A stretch of DNA of 64,000 nucleotides, from assembly GCF_028748065.1 (NCBI RefSeq), contig NZ_CP118166.1:387501-451500 (forward strand), read 5' to 3'. Position 1 is the stretch's first letter. Every line of letters begins with the position of its first letter. A program made the translations under genes and the position numbers. Origin of the DNA: Hyphococcus flavus. GTDB taxonomy: Bacteria; Pseudomonadota; Alphaproteobacteria; Caulobacterales; Parvularculaceae. A model generated the notes under the pieces. The model ran no database searches, was not told where the DNA came from, and saw nothing but the letters and a program-made list of their open reading frames with translations. This document shows positions 25,246 to 35,282 of the stretch, in pieces.

Positions 25246-27569
25246 TGGAAACGTTCATTGAGCCGTTTTTCTACTGTCTCTTTGCATCGACGGTCTGGGC
25301 GCCCTTGGTTTTCTTCATCGCTCATCGCCTTTGCGCAAATGACAATGGGCCTGTTGGCGCGCTCGGTTCATTGAGCGGCAAAATCTGGCCAATGGCGCTC
25401 GTGCTGGCGGCCCTTCCTGTCATGATGGCCCCAATCGCCGCCTCACTAGGGCTGTCGTTGCGTGCGCCGGCGCCACTACCGCCCATGGCGGAACTTGCCG
25501 CGTCACCTGCAGTGATCACGGAACTCGCCGAACCGACCGCATTGGCCGCCACAACAACCATTACCCTTGCTGACATACTGCGTATGGCGGCAGTCCTTTA
25601 CTTCTATGGGTTTTTGATGCTGCTGGCGCTCGCTTTCGTACGCCATATCTGGTTCGCTTACCGGCTGAATTACGCTACGCCTCTCGACGAACCCATCCTT
25701 GAAGAAAAACTGGAAGGATGGCGTGACCGTCTCGGCGTCCGGCAGCAACCGCGATATGTTTTCTCGCATATCGTCTCCAGTGTTTGCGTTTATGGTTTTC
25801 TGAGGCCGGTGGTGGTTTTTCCTTACGACCTGTTGGAGCGCGTATCGGTCGAAGACGCCGCGCTTATGGGAGCTCATGAAATGGCTCACGTGAAAAGAGG
25901 CGATGTGGCCCTTTTCGCCATGTGTTCCATCATCAAAGCCGTATTCTGGTTTAACCCTTTCATGCACCGTATTTGCGCACGGGCCACGCTTGCGGCCGAG
26001 CAAGGCGCTGATGCGCTTGTTCTAGCCAGCGGCGTCAGCCGCCGCCAATATGCGCATTGTTTTGTTCAAGGATTGAAGCTTGCTTCCGGATCACCACAAC
26101 ACCGTTTCGCTGGCGAGCTCGTACCCTCTTTCACGCCGTTCGATAAAAAGTCCCGCCGCGCGCGTCTCGATGCAATTTTATCAGGTAACTCAGAAAGCTC
26201 ATTACTAAGTCTGCCGACAAAGTTGTCACTAGGGGCTGGCGCGTTATTAGCGGCTGGCCTAGCGTTCGCTCAAGCTGCTTTCGCCGTTACACCACCGCCA
26301 GCAGCGCTCGCGCTGCCTGTCACTCCCGTTGAAGGCAAGATTGGTTTTGAGTTTGGCAAGACCTCGGAACTATTGGGTCCCGAAAGGCAATCCCATGAAG
26401 GGGTCGACATCCGCGCGGCGCGCGGCACGCCGGTGAAGGCTGCTGGCGAAGGCAAAGTCATTGACGCCACGTCGCGTTACCAAGGTTCAACGGCATGGGG
26501 CAATGTTGTTGTGATCGACCATGGCCATGGGCTCGTTACGCGGTACGCTCATCTCGACAGCTTCATTGTTCACAAAGGCGAGATTGTTGACGCGGGTGAT
26601 GTCATTGGCGCGGTCGGTTCTACCGGTAAGGCGACTGGTCCCCATCTTCATTTCGAAATTCTGGAAAACGGCACGCCAATTGATCCCGCGCCTGTTCTCG
26701 CTCTGGCGCCTGCAGTCACACCAGTCCCCAGTGCAGCGCCAAAAACAAAACATTCGCGCCACGTTCCGGTTGCTCCGGCGCCCGAAGTCGCACCAATCCC
26801 GACGGCTGAGCCAGCGCCGTCGCCAAAGGTCAACCATATTCAACGGGTGAAAAGCACCGAAAAGAAGGCTCGGAGGCTCGACGGACGACTGGCCCAGCTT
26901 GAGAGTAAGTTGCGCCAGCGATTTGAAAACTTTGATGCTTTCAAGGACCTTGAAGACGTCACCATCAAATTCAACGACATTGAATTGGAGGGCTTTGAAG
27001 ATTTCGCCGAAATGATTGAAGGCCAGGAATTCCACTTCAATGCTGATGATTTTGAGTTTGAGGGCTTTCAGAGTTTCGGTTTCATTTCCAGGGATGGAGA
27101 CAATATCGTTTTCAGCTCCGACCTAAGCGCAGAAGACCAGAAACAACTGCGCCGCGCGCAAGAGCAGGCCAAGAGACAGGCAGCGGAGGCTATGGAACGC
27201 GCGAAAGCCGAGATGGCGCAAGCAAACCGAAATGCCGAGCAGGCGCGGCGTGAAGCTCTTCGTTACAGTGAAGCGGAACGAGAGCGTGCGGAAGAGCGCG
27301 CCCGGCGCGATGAAGAACGTGCAGAGCGTGACGCTGAGCGCGCCGAACGCGATTTAGAACGCGCCCTTCGACAAATGGAACGCGACATGGAGCGCGCGGA
27401 ACGCGATTTAAAAAAGGCTGTGCGCTCAAAAGATAAAAACCGAACGCGCGAAGCAGCTCTTGTCGTGCGTGAACAGGCTATTAAGAAAGCCAAAGCCGAC
27501 CTCGACCGGCAACTCAAGGAAATTGAGAAAGAACGCAAGGCGCTTGAGCGTAAAAAACGTCAGCGCTGA
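25245..27569 (+). CDS. M56 (BlaR1-like) and M23 metallopeptidase fusion with coiled-coil tail
   Basis: 774 residues. Residues 1-340 form a BlaR1/MecR1-like membrane part: three or four helices and the cytosolic zinc-protease site HEMAH (211-215) with EQGADALV downstream. Residues about 365-485 are a complete M23/LytM domain on the outer side: His384 in HEGVD and HLH 467-469. After a proline-rich linker come an acidic segment (about 560-625) and a charged Arg/Glu/Ala coiled coil (about 630-774). BlaR1 normally carries a beta-lactam sensor here; instead this protein has a peptidoglycan-binding or cutting domain. It is coupled to blaI. The architecture is known in alphaproteobacteria as M23/M56; the ligand is unproven. 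Confidence 0.85.
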   Translation: METFIEPFFYCLFASTVWAPLVFFIAHRLCANDNGPVGALGSLSGKIWPMALVLAALPVMMAPIAASLGLSLRAPAPLPPMAELAASPAVITELAEPTALAATTTITLADILRMAAVLYFYGFLMLLALAFVRHIWFAYRLNYATPLDEPILEEKLEGWRDRLGVRQQPRYVFSHIVSSVCVYGFLRPVVVFPYDLLERVSVEDAALMGAHEMAHVKRGDVALFAMCSIIKAVFWFNPFMHRICARATLAAEQGADALVLASGVSRRQYAHCFVQGLKLASGSPQHRFAGELVPSFTPFDKKSRRARLDAILSGNSESSLLSLPTKLSLGAGALLAAGLAFAQAAFAVTPPPAALALPVTPVEGKIGFEFGKTSELLGPERQSHEGVDIRAARGTPVKAAGEGKVIDATSRYQGSTAWGNVVVIDHGHGLVTRYAHLDSFIVHKGEIVDAGDVIGAVGSTGKATGPHLHFEILENGTPIDPAPVLALAPAVTPVPSAAPKTKHSRHVPVAPAPEVAPIPTAEPAPSPKVNHIQRVKSTEKKARRLDGRLAQLESKLRQRFENFDAFKDLEDVTIKFNDIELEGFEDFAEMIEGQEFHFNADDFEFEGFQSFGFISRDGDNIVFSSDLSAEDQKQLRRAQEQAKRQAAEAMERAKAEMAQANRNAEQARREALRYSEAERERAEERARRDEERAERDAERAERDLERALRQMERDMERAERDLKKAVRSKDKNRTREAALVVREQAIKKAKADLDRQLKEIEKERKALERKKRQR

Positions 27570-27711
27570 TCACTTAAATATAGTTTTACCTAGTCAAACG
27601 CAGTTTATCGCAACCAGCGCCCGCTTGGTCGATAAGCACGTGCGTTTGCCAGATAAACAAGCGACAATTGACGCAGCGCTATTCCTGTATTTCTGAACTG
27701 GAGCACCACCC

Positions 27712-30700
27712 ATGGGCCTCACCCGGATTTGCCTGAAAAACCCGGCTGCCGCAGGCGTTGTATTGGCGATCATTACACTGCTCGGTTTCATGTCGATATC
27801 ACAATTACCGGTGCAACTCTTTCCGGCCATTGAAAGACCGCAGATTGGCGTATGGACAGGATGGCGCGCCGCCTCTCCACGCGAAGTGGAAAGTGAAATC
27901 ACCGAACCTGTGGAACGTGAGCTGCGCGGCATCCCCGGCATGACGGCAATGCAATCCTGGTCAAACCCTGGCGGCGCATGGATAAATCTCGAATTCGCTT
28001 TAGGCACGGATATGGATCAGGCGTTCACGGAAGTGAACTCAAGACTGCAACGCGTACGCGGGCTGCCGGCGGAAGCCGAACGCCCGCGAGTCAATTTGGG
28101 CGGTGGCGGCGGAAACTCCGGAGAAACTTTGATCTTTCTGTTTCTGCAAAAGTTGCCTTCCAATACAAACGAAAACGTCCGCCTGTCGGAATTCGCCGAA
28201 CAAAGAATCGCGCCAACGATCGAAGCTATTAATGGCGTTGCGGGCATCGACATTAATTCTGACGACGGCGAGATGATTGTTAACATTGAGTTCGATCCTT
28301 TCCTGGCCGCACAACTAGGCATTACGCTTGATGAAATCACCCAGAACGTAAACCGCTCTTCCGACGTCACGGGCGGCCGGGTAGAAGTTGGCCGTCGCAA
28401 TTACACGATGCGCTTTGAAGGACGTTTTTCCGCCGAGCAGTTGAACGAAACAATCCTTGCCTGGCGCGATGGCGCGCCGGTGACGCTGGGCGACATTGCT
28501 GAAGTCAAAGTGGCGCCTGATCACGGCGGCGGCGTTGTTTATCAGAATGGCAATCCTGCAATTGGCATGCGTGTTATTCGAGAGCCTGGGGCCAACACCC
28601 TTGAAGCTATAGACGAACTTACTGTCGTGCTGGATGAACTAAATGCGGGCGCGCTCGCTGATATGGGCTATGCGATTCATAAAAGCTTTGACCCCTCCGT
28701 GTTCATTAAGCGAGCTATTTCTTTGCTCACCAGCAACCTTCTAATCGGCGTTATGTTGGCTGTCGGCGCGCTATGGTTGTTCTTGCGGAGAACGATGGCG
28801 ACGGTGATCATCGCCGCAGCGATACCAATCTGCCTGATGGCGACCATTGTCGTGCTGAATTTATTCGGCCGGACGATTAACGTCATTTCTCTCGCCGGTC
28901 TTGCGTTTGCTACCGGCATGGTTCTCGACGCAGCAATTGTCGTGCTGGAAAACTTCGTCAGGATGCGAGAAGAAGGCCACTCGTCTTACAAGGCCGCAGA
29001 AAACGCCGTTGGCCAGGTATTCGGGGCCCTATTCGCCTCTACCGTCACGACAATTGCGATTTTTATACCGATCATGTTTTTTGAGGATATCGAAGGACAG
29101 CTTTTCGCAGATCTCGCACTTACAATCGCAATCGCTGTGTCCTGCAGTCTGCTCGTGGCGGTTACACTCTTGCCGACCGGCGCAAGGCTATTCATCAAGG
29201 AATCCAAAAACGACGCAACCGGCAAAAGACCAGCATTCGCCAGCAAACTTGCAAACTTCATCATGGGGCTGACGGCGACCAATCCCCGCCGGATTGGAAT
29301 AGTCGCCGGCCTCACGATCGTGCCTATTGTGTTGGGCTACTTGCTGTGGCCGCAACTTAACTATCTGCCGCCTGTAAAACGCGACGCAGTCGACGCTATG
29401 GTTGGATTTCCATCCGGCGCGAGCGCCGACATGATCCGCGAAGAGTTTGCGGAGGTCGTTGTCGAACGGCTGGAACCTTACCTTACCGGCGAAAAAGAAC
29501 CGGCGCTTAGAAACTACTACATGTTTTCCGGTGAATGGGGCGGCAATGTCGGCATTCGGGTTCGCGATCAATCGCGCGTCCAAGAGATGATAAAAATCGC
29601 GAACGAAGAGATTTTATCCGGCTTTCCAGACACGCGCGTGTTCGCCAATCAGGGTAGCCTGTTTGGCAATTGGGGCGGTCAGGGCTCGATCAGACTTGAA
29701 CTTCAAGCTGCTGATTTTGATGCGCTCGGAAACGCTGTTCCGCAGGCTATCGAAATTATTCAGCAAACCATGCCAGGCGCACAAGTTTGGCCAAATCCGG
29801 ACCCGCAGATTGTGACGCCGGAATTACGTTTGCTGCCGAATGATCGCCGCATCGCGGAAGTTGGCATGACGCGCGATTCCGTTTCCCGTGCCGTCCGCGC
29901 CCTTGGCGACGGACAATGGCTTGGCGAATTCTTTCATCAGGATGGACGCATCGATATCTATTTGCGCGCAAAAGAATGGACGGAACCCGAGTATCTTGAA
30001 ACAGCGCCGATCGCGACACCTACAGGCGCGATTGTTCCTCTCGGGGAACTGGTCACCATTTCGCGCGGTGTTGGTCCGCAGCAAATCCGCCGTCTTGATG
30101 CGCGGCGAACAATAACTTTGGGCATTACACCCCCTGACGGTATTGCGCTCGGCCCCGCTGTGGAATTGTTGAAAGATGTTGCGGAACCGCAATTGTATGA
30201 AACGCTGCCTCAAGGTTCCTCCCTTAAATGGGGCGGCGATGCGGACGCGCTTGCGAGAGCTGTCAAAAACCTGGGCGGCAACTTTCTGCTGGCGATCGCT
30301 ATCTTGTTCTTGATCATGGCGGCTTTATTCAAGTCTGTGAAGGACGCGTTCTTTGTTATTGTGACATTGCCAATGGCGACCGTTGGCGGGATTTTGGCGA
30401 TAAGGGGGGCTGACCTTCTTAACCCGTTGCCTCTCGACCTTCTGGGCATGATCGGTTTTATCATCCTTCTTGGCCTGGTCGTGAACAACGCCATCTTGCT
30501 CGTATCGCAAACGCGAGCATCTGAGGCGGAGGGCAAGTCACGCGCCGAAGCAGTGCGTGAGGCGCTAACTCTTCGCATACGTCCGATCTTTATGTCGACA
30601 TCGACATCGCTAATGGGGATGCTGCCGCTGGTCCTCGCGCCCGGCGCCGGTAGCCTCATCTATCGCGGTCTCGCCACCGTCATTGTTGGCGGCATGGCGG

Positions 30701-30807
30701 TATCAACCCTTTTCACCCTGATTTTGTTGCCCGCCATGCTGCAGCTTGGCGCCGCCCCCGCCCTCGCCAAAACGCGAGGCGGTCTTGCCGCGCAACCGGC
30801 GGAATAA
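27712..30807 (+). CDS. RND efflux pump inner-membrane permease
   Basis: 1031 residues with 12 helices and two large periplasmic domains, typical of the AcrB/HAE1 superfamily. LYWRSLHC-like frames are only shadows; the real start is MGLTRICLKNPAAAG. The TM4 proton-relay text is GMVLDAAIVVLEN, that is Asp-Ala where AcrB has Asp-Asp, a pattern also seen in CusA-type pumps. IGFIILLGLVVNNAILLV is the TM10 region. It is followed by its adaptor after 13 bases; no TolC-like gene is nearby. Substrate unknown. Confidence 0.92.
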   Translation: MGLTRICLKNPAAAGVVLAIITLLGFMSISQLPVQLFPAIERPQIGVWTGWRAASPREVESEITEPVERELRGIPGMTAMQSWSNPGGAWINLEFALGTDMDQAFTEVNSRLQRVRGLPAEAERPRVNLGGGGGNSGETLIFLFLQKLPSNTNENVRLSEFAEQRIAPTIEAINGVAGIDINSDDGEMIVNIEFDPFLAAQLGITLDEITQNVNRSSDVTGGRVEVGRRNYTMRFEGRFSAEQLNETILAWRDGAPVTLGDIAEVKVAPDHGGGVVYQNGNPAIGMRVIREPGANTLEAIDELTVVLDELNAGALADMGYAIHKSFDPSVFIKRAISLLTSNLLIGVMLAVGALWLFLRRTMATVIIAAAIPICLMATIVVLNLFGRTINVISLAGLAFATGMVLDAAIVVLENFVRMREEGHSSYKAAENAVGQVFGALFASTVTTIAIFIPIMFFEDIEGQLFADLALTIAIAVSCSLLVAVTLLPTGARLFIKESKNDATGKRPAFASKLANFIMGLTATNPRRIGIVAGLTIVPIVLGYLLWPQLNYLPPVKRDAVDAMVGFPSGASADMIREEFAEVVVERLEPYLTGEKEPALRNYYMFSGEWGGNVGIRVRDQSRVQEMIKIANEEILSGFPDTRVFANQGSLFGNWGGQGSIRLELQAADFDALGNAVPQAIEIIQQTMPGAQVWPNPDPQIVTPELRLLPNDRRIAEVGMTRDSVSRAVRALGDGQWLGEFFHQDGRIDIYLRAKEWTEPEYLETAPIATPTGAIVPLGELVTISRGVGPQQIRRLDARRTITLGITPPDGIALGPAVELLKDVAEPQLYETLPQGSSLKWGGDADALARAVKNLGGNFLLAIAILFLIMAALFKSVKDAFFVIVTLPMATVGGILAIRGADLLNPLPLDLLGMIGFIILLGLVVNNAILLVSQTRASEAEGKSRAEAVREALTLRIRPIFMSTSTSLMGMLPLVLAPGAGSLIYRGLATVIVGGMAVSTLFTLILLPAMLQLGAAPALAKTRGGLAAQPAE

Positions 30808-30820
30808 AGGAGAGAGTTTC

Positions 30821-31948
30821 ATGAAACGGAAATTCGTGCTTGGAGGCGGCGCATTGCTGGCCGTAGCTGCGACAGTTGCCTTTGTTTACGGCGGCCATGT
30901 TGGGGCGAGCACTGAAGAAGCTGACGCCGGCGCTGGAGCGGAAGCGCCGCAGGGCCCGCCCCCGGCGCCCGTTGCTGTGGCAAAAGCCGAACGACGCAGC
31001 CTTGCACCGCGTGCTGACACGCCGGGTGCTGTCGTATCCACCCGGGACAGCCTTGTTGCGGCTGCAACATCAGGAAAAATCGAATGGGTGGCGGAAGTTG
31101 GCGCGGAAGTTGATGAAGGCGCTGTTATCGCACGCATCGAACAAGCAGACGCCAAGTTTACGCGCGATGACCAAGCTGCCGCAGTACGGCGATTACGTGC
31201 GCGCGCCGATTATCTCGATAGCCTCTATCAGCGCTATCTTGGCCTTGAGGAAGCGGGCGAGTCCGAAGCTTCCATGGATGAAATGCGATCGAACAGAGAC
31301 GAGGCGCTGCAAGCGCTGGCGCAGGCTGAAGTCGCATTACAACGTGCAGAAACAAATCTCGAACGTACTATCGTGCGGGCTCCATTCGCCGGTCGCGTCG
31401 TTTCGCAAGAGGTGCAAATCGGCGAGTTTGCAAATCCGGGGTCTCAACTCATCCGTTTGGTTGACACTCATCGCTTGGAGGTCACGGCGCGCGCGCCAGC
31501 CGGCCTGACGCGAAATATCAAACCTGGCGACGCCATTACTGTGGCCAATGGTGCTGAGAATTTGGATGCTACCGTGCGTGCTGTCGTGCCGGTCGGGGAT
31601 GAACGCTCGCGTATGCTCGAAGTTCGTTTAGAGCTGCCTGAAGACACTGCCTGGTATATTGGTTCGGCGGTTCGCGTGAATTTACCGTCAGCCGCGCCGC
31701 GTATTGTCACCGCTGTACCGCGGGACGCGCTTATTCTGCGCGCCGACCGGATTAGCGTTTACGTGATTGGTGAAGACAACCTCGCTAAAAGGGTAGATGT
31801 TGAGCTCGGTGCTGCTGAAGGTGGTTTCATCGAAGTGATCGGCGAAGTTGAATCAGGCGACAATGTCGTGATCCGCGGCGGTGAACGTTTACGTGACGGC
31901 CAGGCGGTGACCATGTCTCAAACGCCGCTTATTGAACCAACAGCTTGA
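30821..31948 (+). CDS. RND efflux periplasmic adaptor (MFP family)
   Basis: 375 residues from ATG 30821, which has AAGGAGAG upstream and a signal-anchor (KFVLGGGALLAVAATVAFVYG). A lipoyl/barrel-sandwich hybrid domain (AATSGKIEWVAEVGAEVDEGAVIARI), an alpha-hairpin (about 115-160) and beta-barrel domains follow. It bridges the permease at 27712 to an outer-membrane channel encoded elsewhere. The order permease then adaptor is the reverse of acrAB. Its stop is two bases from the stop of the convergent ptsH gene, with no visible terminator. Confidence 0.92.
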   Translation: MKRKFVLGGGALLAVAATVAFVYGGHVGASTEEADAGAGAEAPQGPPPAPVAVAKAERRSLAPRADTPGAVVSTRDSLVAAATSGKIEWVAEVGAEVDEGAVIARIEQADAKFTRDDQAAAVRRLRARADYLDSLYQRYLGLEEAGESEASMDEMRSNRDEALQALAQAEVALQRAETNLERTIVRAPFAGRVVSQEVQIGEFANPGSQLIRLVDTHRLEVTARAPAGLTRNIKPGDAITVANGAENLDATVRAVVPVGDERSRMLEVRLELPEDTAWYIGSAVRVNLPSAAPRIVTAVPRDALILRADRISVYVIGEDNLAKRVDVELGAAEGGFIEVIGEVESGDNVVIRGGERLRDGQAVTMSQTPLIEPTA

Positions 31949-31950
31949 CG

Positions 31951-32229
31951 CTAGTCTTTTTCGCCGAAACGGTCCTTGATGAGACCGACGATCGCGTGGA
32001 CAGCTTCTTCCGCTTGAGGGCCGGTGGCGGAAATTTCAAGCTGCGCGCCTTTGCTCGCTAACAGCATCAACAAATCAAGCTGCGAATCCGCCAGAGCCTC
32101 GCGATCATTATTTCTAACGGTAACGGTGGCGTCATATGATTTCGCCAGCGACGCCAGGTATCGCGATGGACGAATATGCAAACCAAGCTTGTTGCAGACT
32201 TCAACCGACGCTTTGGCTTCTTCACTCAC
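31951..32229 (-). CDS. ptsH: HPr-type phosphocarrier of a regulatory PTS
   Basis: 92 residues. GLHIRPS puts the phosphoryl-accepting His at 18; Ser49 (ADSQLDLLML) corresponds to the regulatory Ser46 site. Its start overlaps the EIIA stop by one base. In alphaproteobacteria this PTS has no sugar permease and serves regulation of carbon/nitrogen and cell-envelope signalling. Confidence 0.93.
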   Translation of the reverse strand: MSEEAKASVEVCNKLGLHIRPSRYLASLAKSYDATVTVRNNDREALADSQLDLLMLLASKGAQLEISATGPQAEEAVHAIVGLIKDRFGEKD

Positions 32230-32639
32230 TAATCCGCTGCCTCACCTGACAGAACCCACGATGCGACGTTAATGTATTTCCTGCCTGCATCATGGGCCGA
32301 CTTCACAGCTTCCGCGAGATCATCCTCAGCACGGGCGGAAGCAAGCTTGATCAGCATTGGCAGGTTTACGCCGGCGACTACATCCGCGTTTGCTTTTTCC
32401 ATGACGGAAATAGCGAGGTTAGAAGGCGTGCCGCCGAACATATCGGTCAGGATAATAACGCCCTCGCCCGTATCAACTGACTGAGCAGCATCGAGGATAT
32501 CCTGACGTCGTTTTTCCATATCATCGTCGGGGCCGATGGAGACAGCTTTCACCTGCTCTTGCGGACCAACCACATGCTCTGCCGCGGAAAGAAATTCTTC
32601 CGCAAGCCTTCCATGGGTGACAACAACCAATCCAATCAT
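32229..32639 (-). CDS. PTS EIIA component, mannose (EIIA-Man) type
   Basis: About 136 residues from the ATG at 32639 (a TTG two codons earlier is possible). MIGLVVVTHGR puts the phospho-accepting His at 9; LTDMFGGTPSNLA is the family signature. It transfers phosphate to or from HPr in a regulatory relay. It lies below chvG, the classic alphaproteobacterial order, except that hprK is missing from between them. Confidence 0.92.
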   Translation of the reverse strand: MIGLVVVTHGRLAEEFLSAAEHVVGPQEQVKAVSIGPDDDMEKRRQDILDAAQSVDTGEGVIILTDMFGGTPSNLAISVMEKANADVVAGVNLPMLIKLASARAEDDLAEAVKSAHDAGRKYINVASWVLSGEAAD

Positions 32640-32742
32640 TCGCAAATTCCAACCTTTACCGGATAATTATGGTGCGTGATTGAGGCCAGATGTCCACAAA
32701 AAAATCTGCGGCGACTGTTCCTGCGTTGGCATGCACACGTTT

Positions 32743-34464
32743 TTAGGTGCCCGGAAGCTCAACGATAAAGCGCGCGCCTTTGCGGTCACTGCCCGGATCG
32801 TCCGGATCGGTCAATCGGTTTTCCGCGACAATACGACCACCGTGAGAGTTGACGATTTGCCGCGAAATAGCGAGGCCAAGACCGGAATTATTGCCAAAAG
32901 CCGACCCTTGTGGGCGCTTCGTATAAAAGCGCTTGAAAATCGACTCCAGATTATCTGGCGGGATGCCGGGACCGTCATCCTCGACGATGATCCGCGAGGC
33001 GCTGCTACGGACGCCCGCTGGTTCCAAAAAGACTCTCACTTCACCCCCGTTCGGACTAAACGAACGCGCATTGTCAATGAGATTCCGGATCACCTGGCTG
33101 AGCGCTGTCGGATTGCCAAGAACGTATGTGTCATGAAGCGGCTCATCAAAAGTAACGCGCACCGCGATCTCGCCGGAAGTGTGCGAATAACTTTGAACAA
33201 TGTCCTTGATCAATCTACCAAGGTCTACGGCCTCCCGGCTCTCGCGCGCCAATTCAGCATCAAGCCGTGAGGCGTTTGAAATATCCGTGATCAGGCGGTC
33301 CATGCGCGCGACATCTTTTTGTATCACCGAAAGCAACTTCGCCTGTTGTTCCGGCGTTTTTGCAATCTGCAGCGTTTCCGCCGCGCTTCGAATGGACGTC
33401 AACGGGTTTTTTAATTCATGAGAGACATCGGCGGCGAAACTTTCGATGGCGTCGATCCGTGCATAGATCGCCTGCGTCATGGATTTAAGCGATCCGGAAA
33501 GCTCGCCAATTTCATCCTTTCTGTTGGTGAAGTCCGGGATACGCGCACGGCCCGCCGCAGCGATGCCTTCCCTGACTTTGTCAGACGCAATAGCAAGCTG
33601 ACGGATCGGTTGCGCAATCATCGTTGTCAGCAAAAGCGATGACAATATCGCCGCAGCCACCGCCCAGCCAAAAAACGGCAGAATAGATAGCCTTGCGTCC
33701 TCGACAACCGTATCAATGCCGCCGCTCTCAGCCGTAACGACTCCATAGATGGCCTGCACCCGGCGAATTGGCACCGATACCGAGGCGACAAGCTCGCCTT
33801 CTTCATCAATACGTACGGATGTGGCGCCGCGCTCCTGCGCGAACGGTGACGATGCGAGCGCATCGTTCAACTCATCCTCAATAGTGCGCCGCGCCGCCTG
33901 CGCACGAAAATCACGTGAAAAAAATCGCGACAACCGCCGCCAGAGCCCTTCTTCTTCAAGGGATTGAATAACGCCGTTTTGCTGCTCAATAGGCGGCAGG
34001 TTCTGCGCGACGATTTCATCTTCGCGCAACACTACATCCTCGATCAGCAAGGCCCGCGCATCGGTTACAGGCGGATCATCAAAGGTTTGCGGCGCGTTAA
34101 ATATTCTGACGCGTCCTTCGAAACTGTCCCAGACGCGATTGAAAACTTCGCGAACGTCCCGCTGTCGCAAGGATAAAGCACAGATGGCGGTTTCTTCCTG
34201 TCCGGCTATGTCCGCTTCTTCAACGGGCTGGCAAGTCGATTCATCTATAGCGACCTGCGCGAGAACGTCTGCGATAATCTGCGCCTGAGCGCGAACGCCT
34301 TCAAGTTTCGCCTGGATAAGGCCGTCACGATATTGCGTGAGAGCAAAGGAGCCCAACAACAAGATGACAAGCCCGATGAGGTTGGCGAGGACGATCGTGA
34401 CCGTCAGGCGCGACACCGTCCTGTTTGCGCGGCGTCGTCGCACAATCGCGCCCTCATCAGCCAT
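32743..34464 (-). CDS. chvG: Envelope-stress sensor histidine kinase, ChvG/ExoS type
   Basis: 573 residues. One membrane helix near the N-terminus, a long periplasmic sensor (about 50-265), a second helix with HAMP (about 270-330), then HisKA with phospho-His349 (SHELKNPLTS) and a HATPase domain with N- and G-box text (VIRNLIDNARSF, VEDDGPGIPP, GSAFGNNSGLGLA). The periplasmic Stimulus_sens-like part and pairing with ChvI identify the type: sensing of acid or cell-wall damage in Rhizobiales. It starts six bases after chvI. Confidence 0.9.
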   Translation of the reverse strand: MADEGAIVRRRRANRTVSRLTVTIVLANLIGLVILLLGSFALTQYRDGLIQAKLEGVRAQAQIIADVLAQVAIDESTCQPVEEADIAGQEETAICALSLRQRDVREVFNRVWDSFEGRVRIFNAPQTFDDPPVTDARALLIEDVVLREDEIVAQNLPPIEQQNGVIQSLEEEGLWRRLSRFFSRDFRAQAARRTIEDELNDALASSPFAQERGATSVRIDEEGELVASVSVPIRRVQAIYGVVTAESGGIDTVVEDARLSILPFFGWAVAAAILSSLLLTTMIAQPIRQLAIASDKVREGIAAAGRARIPDFTNRKDEIGELSGSLKSMTQAIYARIDAIESFAADVSHELKNPLTSIRSAAETLQIAKTPEQQAKLLSVIQKDVARMDRLITDISNASRLDAELARESREAVDLGRLIKDIVQSYSHTSGEIAVRVTFDEPLHDTYVLGNPTALSQVIRNLIDNARSFSPNGGEVRVFLEPAGVRSSASRIIVEDDGPGIPPDNLESIFKRFYTKRPQGSAFGNNSGLGLAISRQIVNSHGGRIVAENRLTDPDDPGSDRKGARFIVELPGT

Positions 34465-34470
34465 CGCCTA

Positions 34471-35166
34471 TCAGGAATCCTTGTACTTATAACCGACGCC
34501 ATAGAGAGTTTCGATCGCATCAAACTCTTTATCGACCACACGAAATTTTTTCCGTATGCGCTTTATGTGGCTGTCGATAGTACGGTCGTCTACATAAACC
34601 TGATCGTCATAAGCGGCGTCCATCAATGCATCACGGCTTTTGACGAAACCGGGGCGTTGAGCCAATGATTCCAGAATTAGAAATTCCGTTACGGTTAAAA
34701 TAACCGGCTGCTCTTTCCACATGCAGGCGTGACGCATGGGATCGAGCGTTAGATCGCCCCGGCGCATGATCTTCTTTTCTTCTTCTTCGGTCGGGACATC
34801 GCCCGCTTGTCCGCGACGAAGAACCGCCTTCACGCGCTCCAGCAACAGGCGCTGAGAAAATGGTTTCTTGACATAGTCGTCGGCGCCCATTGTGAGACCC
34901 AGCACCTCGTCGATCTCTTCATCCTTCGACGTGAGGAAAATGAGCGGCAGGCTCGAATTCTGGCGGATACGGCGCAGCAGCTCCATGCCGTCCATTGTCG
35001 GCATCTTGATATCCGACACAACCATATCAGGCGGGGTTGCGGTGATGAATTCGAGTGCGGCAGCGCCGTCCTCGAACGTCTTTACAGTGTGGCCTTCCGA
35101 TTCCAGCGCGATGGATACGGATGTCAGGATGTTTTCGTCGTCATCGACAAGCGCGATTGTCGCCAT
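34471..35166 (-). CDS. chvI: OmpR-family response regulator, ChvI type
   Basis: 231 residues. Receiver domain with Asp52 (VVSDIKMP) and Lys in VKKPF, then a winged-helix DNA-binding domain ([32 protein letters not shown]). It is the usual partner of the downstream ChvG kinase, with chvI first in the operon. In relatives it controls exopolysaccharide, motility and envelope genes. Confidence 0.92.
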   Translation of the reverse strand: MATIALVDDDENILTSVSIALESEGHTVKTFEDGAAALEFITATPPDMVVSDIKMPTMDGMELLRRIRQNSSLPLIFLTSKDEEIDEVLGLTMGADDYVKKPFSQRLLLERVKAVLRRGQAGDVPTEEEEKKIMRRGDLTLDPMRHACMWKEQPVILTVTEFLILESLAQRPGFVKSRDALMDAAYDDQVYVDDRTIDSHIKRIRKKFRVVDKEFDAIETLYGVGYKYKDS

Positions 35167-35282
35167 AGTTCTAAAAATCCTCTTGTGATATCAGCTTCTT
35201 ACTATGGGTCGCCCCGGGCGTACAGAAGGCGGACCCGTGGCGTTTTTGTGTCCTGTTACGCTTTCATGGTTTTCAACCGGCT

